Source of the DNA: Rhodoferax potami
GTDB taxonomy: Bacteria; Pseudomonadota; Gammaproteobacteria; Burkholderiales; Burkholderiaceae_C
Direction of reading: 5' to 3'
DNA: 64,000 bases
Assembly (NCBI RefSeq): GCF_032193765.1
Contig: NZ_JAVBIJ010000001.1
Location: 1,116,001 to 1,180,000 of the forward strand
Shown: in pieces, positions 61,051 to 64,000 of the stretch
Layout of the letters: each line of letters opens with the position of its first letter
How positions within the stretch are numbered: the stretch's first letter is position 1
Made by a program: the position numbers and the translations under genes
Notes under the pieces: model-generated
The model's input: only the letters and a program-made list of their open reading frames with translations
What the model was told of the DNA's origin: nothing
Databases searched by the model: none

Positions 61051-62223
61051 ATGAATACATCGCCGGCGCACGCCGCATCGGGCTCGTACGCCCAAACTTC
61101 CGAAATTCACCACGACATTGCAGCCGCTTGGGACCTCGCTCTCGGGCGGACTGCCTTGGCCGATATTGCCGATCCGGCATTGACGCAAGCACTGCAAGAG
61201 ACGCTCAACAACAAAACCAAGCCGCTAGGCTCGCTCGGGCGCCTGGAGGATGTGGCGCTCAAGATCGGCCAGATTTTGGGCAGCACCGCGCCGGTGCTGG
61301 AGCAGCCGCAAATGGTGGTGTTTGCGGGTGACCACGGGTTGACCGCCCGGGGCATCTCGGCGTTTCCGAGTGACGTGACCTGGCAGATGGTGGAGAACTT
61401 TCTGGCCGGTGGCGCTGCGGTGAGCGTGCTTTCCAAACAGAACGGTATTGCCTTGACGGTGGTGGACTGTGGTGTGAAGCACGACTTTCTGGCCGGTTTG
61501 CCAACGGGGGCCACCCGTTCTGGGCTGCAGGTTCGCAAGGCACAAGGTGCCGAGCAGGGAACGGCAGATTCCTCTGCACAGCCTGCCATGACTTCAGCTC
61601 AACGCGATCAGGCTTTGCAACATGGCATGGAGCTGGTGAAGGATTTGCCTGGCAATGCGCTTTTGTTGGGGGAAATGGGTATCGGCAACACGTCCGCCGC
61701 GTCTCTATTGCTGGCGCGGCTGGGTGGGTTGGGTATTGCCGTGTGCACTGGTGCCGGAACCGGCCTGGATGCACCTGCGGTCCAGCGCAAAACCGAGGTG
61801 TTGCGCGAGGTGCTGGCCTTGCATTCCAAAGCGACATCGCCGCTGGATGCATTGGCGGCCTTCGGTGGGTTTGAGATCGCGACCATGGTGGGCGCGGTGT
61901 TGCAGGCGGCCCAGGAGCGGCGGGTGATCGTGGTGGACGGCTTTATTGCCACCAGCGCGATTGTGGTGGCGCATGCCTTGCAGCCCCATGTGTTGCAGCG
62001 CTGTGTGTTTGCGCACCGCTCGGGCGAGCGGGGCCATGAATTCATGTTGCAGCACCTGGGCGTGCAGGCTTTGCTCGACCTGGGCTTGCGCTTGGGCGAA
62101 GGCTCGGGCGCGGCACTGGCTTGGCCGCTACTGCAGTCAGCCTGCACGGTTCTGCGCGACATGGCGAGTTTTGCGTCAGCCGGCGTGTCTGAAAAGTCAG
62201 ACGCCTCGGTAGCGGTGGGTTGA
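61051..62223 (+). CDS. cobT: Nicotinate-nucleotide-dimethylbenzimidazole phosphoribosyltransferase
   Basis: 390 residues. Motifs are TKPLGSLGRLEDVA, VVFAGDHGLTARGISAFP, VVDCGVKHDF, LLGEMGIGNTSAAS and the C-terminal catalytic Glu in LRLGEGSGAALAWPLL. It makes alpha-ribazole phosphate, the lower ligand. ATG 61051 has AGGGGA six bases upstream and follows the riboswitch terminator. The chain is slightly longer than the usual 350, with an N-terminal extension (first 25 residues). Confidence 0.95.
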   Translation: MNTSPAHAASGSYAQTSEIHHDIAAAWDLALGRTALADIADPALTQALQETLNNKTKPLGSLGRLEDVALKIGQILGSTAPVLEQPQMVVFAGDHGLTARGISAFPSDVTWQMVENFLAGGAAVSVLSKQNGIALTVVDCGVKHDFLAGLPTGATRSGLQVRKAQGAEQGTADSSAQPAMTSAQRDQALQHGMELVKDLPGNALLLGEMGIGNTSAASLLLARLGGLGIAVCTGAGTGLDAPAVQRKTEVLREVLALHSKATSPLDALAAFGGFEIATMVGAVLQAAQERRVIVVDGFIATSAIVVAHALQPHVLQRCVFAHRSGERGHEFMLQHLGVQALLDLGLRLGEGSGAALAWPLLQSACTVLRDMASFASAGVSEKSDASVAVG

Positions 62224-62241
62224 GCCCGGCGCGCGGTAGCC

Positions 62242-63114
62242 ATGCGTAGCTTCATCCGCCACTACCTGCTGGCCCTGCAGTTTTTCAGCCGCGTGCCGGT
62301 GACTGGCCGCTTGGCTGACTGGGTGGGCTTCAGCCCGGCCATGCTGCGCGCCAGTGCGGCGCACTTTCCCGGCGTGGGCTGGCTGGTAGGCGGCGTGGTG
62401 GCGCTGCTGACGTGGGGCTTGTTGGCGCTGTTGCCCGCAGGCCCTTTTGCCCCCTTAGTGGCTGCCACCTTGGGCACTGCCCTGAGCGTGGTGATGACTG
62501 GTGCCTTCCACGAGGACGGCTTGGCTGATGTGGCTGATGGCTTAGGTGGTAGCTACAACCGCGAGCGGGCGCTGGAGATCATGAAGGACTCGCGCGTGGG
62601 TGCCTTCGGGGCGATTGCGGTCATGATGGCACTGCTGTGCAAAGTGGCCTTGTTGACCATGCTGGGTTCGCTCAGCATGGGCTTGATGGTGGCAGGCGTG
62701 TTTGCTGCGCATGTGGTGTCGCGCACCTGGCCGCTGCTCACCATCCGGCTGCTGCCGCATGTGGGGGATAGTGCAGTCTCCAAGTCCAAACCGCTGGCGG
62801 CGCAGATCAGTCTGCCCGCCTTGGGGGTGGCCCATTTATGGTGTTTTATGGCTCTAGCTCTCGTAGGGTTTGCGCCTGATGCTATGCATTTGGTAGCAAA
62901 AAATGTGTCATCCTCAATCAACCTGTGGCCTCTCTGGGGCTTGGCGACTGGATTCAGCATGTTGGCGTGGGCCTGGATGCACCGCTGGTTTGCCAAGCGT
63001 TTGCAAGGCTTCACCGGCGACTGCCTTGGCGCAGCGCAGCAGGTCAGTGAAATTGCGTTTTACCTGGGTCTGGCGCTGGCTTGGGGGTTGTGGCCCGCGG
63101 GTGCCACGCCATGA
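62242..63114 (+). CDS. cobS: Adenosylcobinamide-GDP ribazoletransferase (cobalamin synthase)
   Basis: 290 residues, polytopic membrane protein. ALQFFSRVPVTGRL is the family start, GAFHEDGLADVADGLGG the Mg-binding and catalytic motif, and MKDSRVGAFGAIAVMMALL follows. It joins adenosylcobinamide-GDP with alpha-ribazole (phosphate). A stretch near residues 203-224 (ALVGFAPDAMHLVAKN) lies on DNA resembling the dispersed GCTAT repeat. ATGA overlap with cobC. Confidence 0.94.
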   Translation: MRSFIRHYLLALQFFSRVPVTGRLADWVGFSPAMLRASAAHFPGVGWLVGGVVALLTWGLLALLPAGPFAPLVAATLGTALSVVMTGAFHEDGLADVADGLGGSYNRERALEIMKDSRVGAFGAIAVMMALLCKVALLTMLGSLSMGLMVAGVFAAHVVSRTWPLLTIRLLPHVGDSAVSKSKPLAAQISLPALGVAHLWCFMALALVGFAPDAMHLVAKNVSSSINLWPLWGLATGFSMLAWAWMHRWFAKRLQGFTGDCLGAAQQVSEIAFYLGLALAWGLWPAGATP

Positions 63115-63659
63115 GCTTGTGGATCGTGCGCCATGCTGTGCCCCTGATTGCGCCCGGTAGCTGCTATGGCCAACTAGACATTCCGGCCGATGCGGCGCTC
63201 ACCGAGTCTGCGGCCCTTGCAGCGGCCCAAGTGCTGCCCATGAGTGCCCGCCTGCGCTATTCTCCGCTACAAAGATGTGAGCGCCTCATGCAAGCGCTGT
63301 GTGCGCTGCGGCCTGATTTGGCTCTTGATTGCCAGCCGGATGCGCGGCTCATGGAAATGGGCTTTGGCACCCACGAGGGCACGCTGTGGGCAGATATCTC
63401 CGCGCAGCAGATGGCAGCCTGGACCGATGATTTTGCGCACCACGCATTTGGCGGCGGTGAAACGGTGGCCGGGTTTATGGCGCGGGTAGCTGACGCCTGG
63501 GGCGCTTATCGCAGTAACACCGGGGATCACGAGGTGTGGATCAGCCATGCGGGTGTGGCCCGGGCTGCGCAGTTGCTGAGCGAGGGCCGACGCACGATCG
63601 CGCACGCCTCCGAGTGGCCGGTGGCCGGCCCGGCATTTGGCGAGTGGGTCTGTCTTTAA
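63111..63659 (+). CDS. cobC: Alpha-ribazole phosphatase (histidine phosphatase family)
   Basis: 182 residues. The phosphatase motif is LWIVRHAVPLI with the catalytic His8; the second His is in VWISHAGVARA, and CYGQLDIPAD follows the first motif as in CobC. It removes phosphate from alpha-ribazole phosphate or adenosylcobalamin phosphate. The start overlaps the cobS stop (ATGA). Last gene of the B12 locus seen here. Confidence 0.9.
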   Translation: MSLWIVRHAVPLIAPGSCYGQLDIPADAALTESAALAAAQVLPMSARLRYSPLQRCERLMQALCALRPDLALDCQPDARLMEMGFGTHEGTLWADISAQQMAAWTDDFAHHAFGGGETVAGFMARVADAWGAYRSNTGDHEVWISHAGVARAAQLLSEGRRTIAHASEWPVAGPAFGEWVCL

Positions 63660-63721
63660 CCAACGTTCACGGGCTTGTGTCACACTGCCACCGGTTTTTC
63701 AATTCACTCTAGGAGATGGGG

Positions 63722-64000
63722 ATGGGACTATTTGATTCCGTACTGAGCGCCGTGGCGCAAAACGGTGGCTCCGGCGGCCTGCAAGACATCATGGGAATGG
63801 TGCAAGGCAACCCGCAGCTCATGCAGTTGGCCAGCCAGTTGCTTGCAAATGATGGCAGCCTTGGCGGTTTGCAGGGTTTGGTCAGCAAATTCCAGGAAGC
63901 GGGCCTCGGCGATGTGGTGGCCTCGTGGATTGGCAGCGGTGCCAACCAGCCGGTCTCTGCAGACCAGTTGACCCAAGTGTTAGGGGGCGACGCCCTGTCT
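63722..64000 (+). CDS. YidB-family (DUF937) protein, 3' partial
   Basis: 93 residues visible before the window ends. The start MGLFDSVLSAVAQNGGSGGL, Gln/Gly/Leu-rich helices (MQLASQLLANDGSLGGLQGL), and GDVVASWIGSGANQPVSADQ are typical of YidB-like proteins, whose function is unknown. AGGAG at 63711-63715 favours ATG 63722 over the in-frame ATG at 63716. It does not look functionally tied to the B12 genes. Confidence 0.85.
   Translation, partial: MGLFDSVLSAVAQNGGSGGLQDIMGMVQGNPQLMQLASQLLANDGSLGGLQGLVSKFQEAGLGDVVASWIGSGANQPVSADQLTQVLGGDALS

Overview
The window looks like chromosome from a betaproteobacterium of the order Burkholderiales, most likely a Comamonadaceae member close to Rhodoferax. 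This rests on the house-keeping order thrS-infC-rpmI-rplT-pheS-pheT-ihfA-merR-tRNA-Pro, the polyhydroxybutyrate genes phaC-phaA-phaB, zapA next to 6S RNA, PEP-CTERM surface proteins, and a family of short dispersed repeats built around GCTAT...ATAGC that I associate with Comamonadaceae. The genus is an inference. LAYOUT: 1-5259 holds a polyamine-type ABC transporter (binding protein cut by the window edge, ATPase, two permeases) and a glutamine-synthetase-family enzyme. 5528-6859 is isocitrate lyase with a paired palindromic operator upstream. 6968-15180 is the translation/IHF block with a threonine-rich leader peptide and attenuator before thrS, infC starting at ATC, and tRNA-Pro(GGG). 15239-29230 is mixed metabolism: thymidine kinase, an EcsC-like protein, an exonuclease-GIY-YIG fusion, a Nudix hydrolase, a subtilisin-like exoprotease behind a cyclic-di-GMP-I riboswitch, FAH-family and ABM enzymes, maiA, pgeF, phaCAB and an HD-GYP protein. 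29250-30035 carries 6S RNA, zapA and a small coiled-coil protein. COBALAMIN LOCUS: 30090-63659 is an almost complete oxygen-dependent vitamin B12 locus. A first cobalamin riboswitch leads the plus-strand run cobB, B12-binding protein, cobU, cbiM, cobO, an ABC B12 transporter (btuD/F/C-like), cobW, cobN and a chlI/chlD-type chelatase unit. A three-gene PEP-CTERM island (44.2-49.7 kb) interrupts the locus. Beyond it lie the minus-strand ring-methylation genes cobG-H-I-J and cobL-E-M-F, with cobK on the plus strand between cobJ and cobL; then cbiB, cobD and cobQ; then a second cobalamin riboswitch with a terminator ahead of cobT, cobS and cobC. Together these cover precorrin-2 methylation (cobI), O2-dependent ring contraction (cobG), cobalt insertion (cobN plus ChlI/ChlD), adenosylation (cobO), amidation (cobB, cobQ) and nucleotide-loop assembly, plus corrinoid and cobalt uptake. 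SUMT (cobA) and bluB are not in the window. A partial YidB-family gene ends it. MAIN POINTS FOR A SECOND LOOK: an in-frame A-AAA-AAA slip site, with an upstream Shine-Dalgarno-like element and a downstream stem, joins the ChlI-like and VWA frames; long palindromes are carried in frame inside cobB and cobQ; the thrS leader has the parts of a classical attenuator; a c-di-GMP riboswitch precedes a secreted protease; and a dispersed repeat has entered cob coding sequences. Three genes (potH-like, cobI, cobG) each lack one base in a G/C run. These may be assembly errors, and they also weaken certainty about the A7 slip site.
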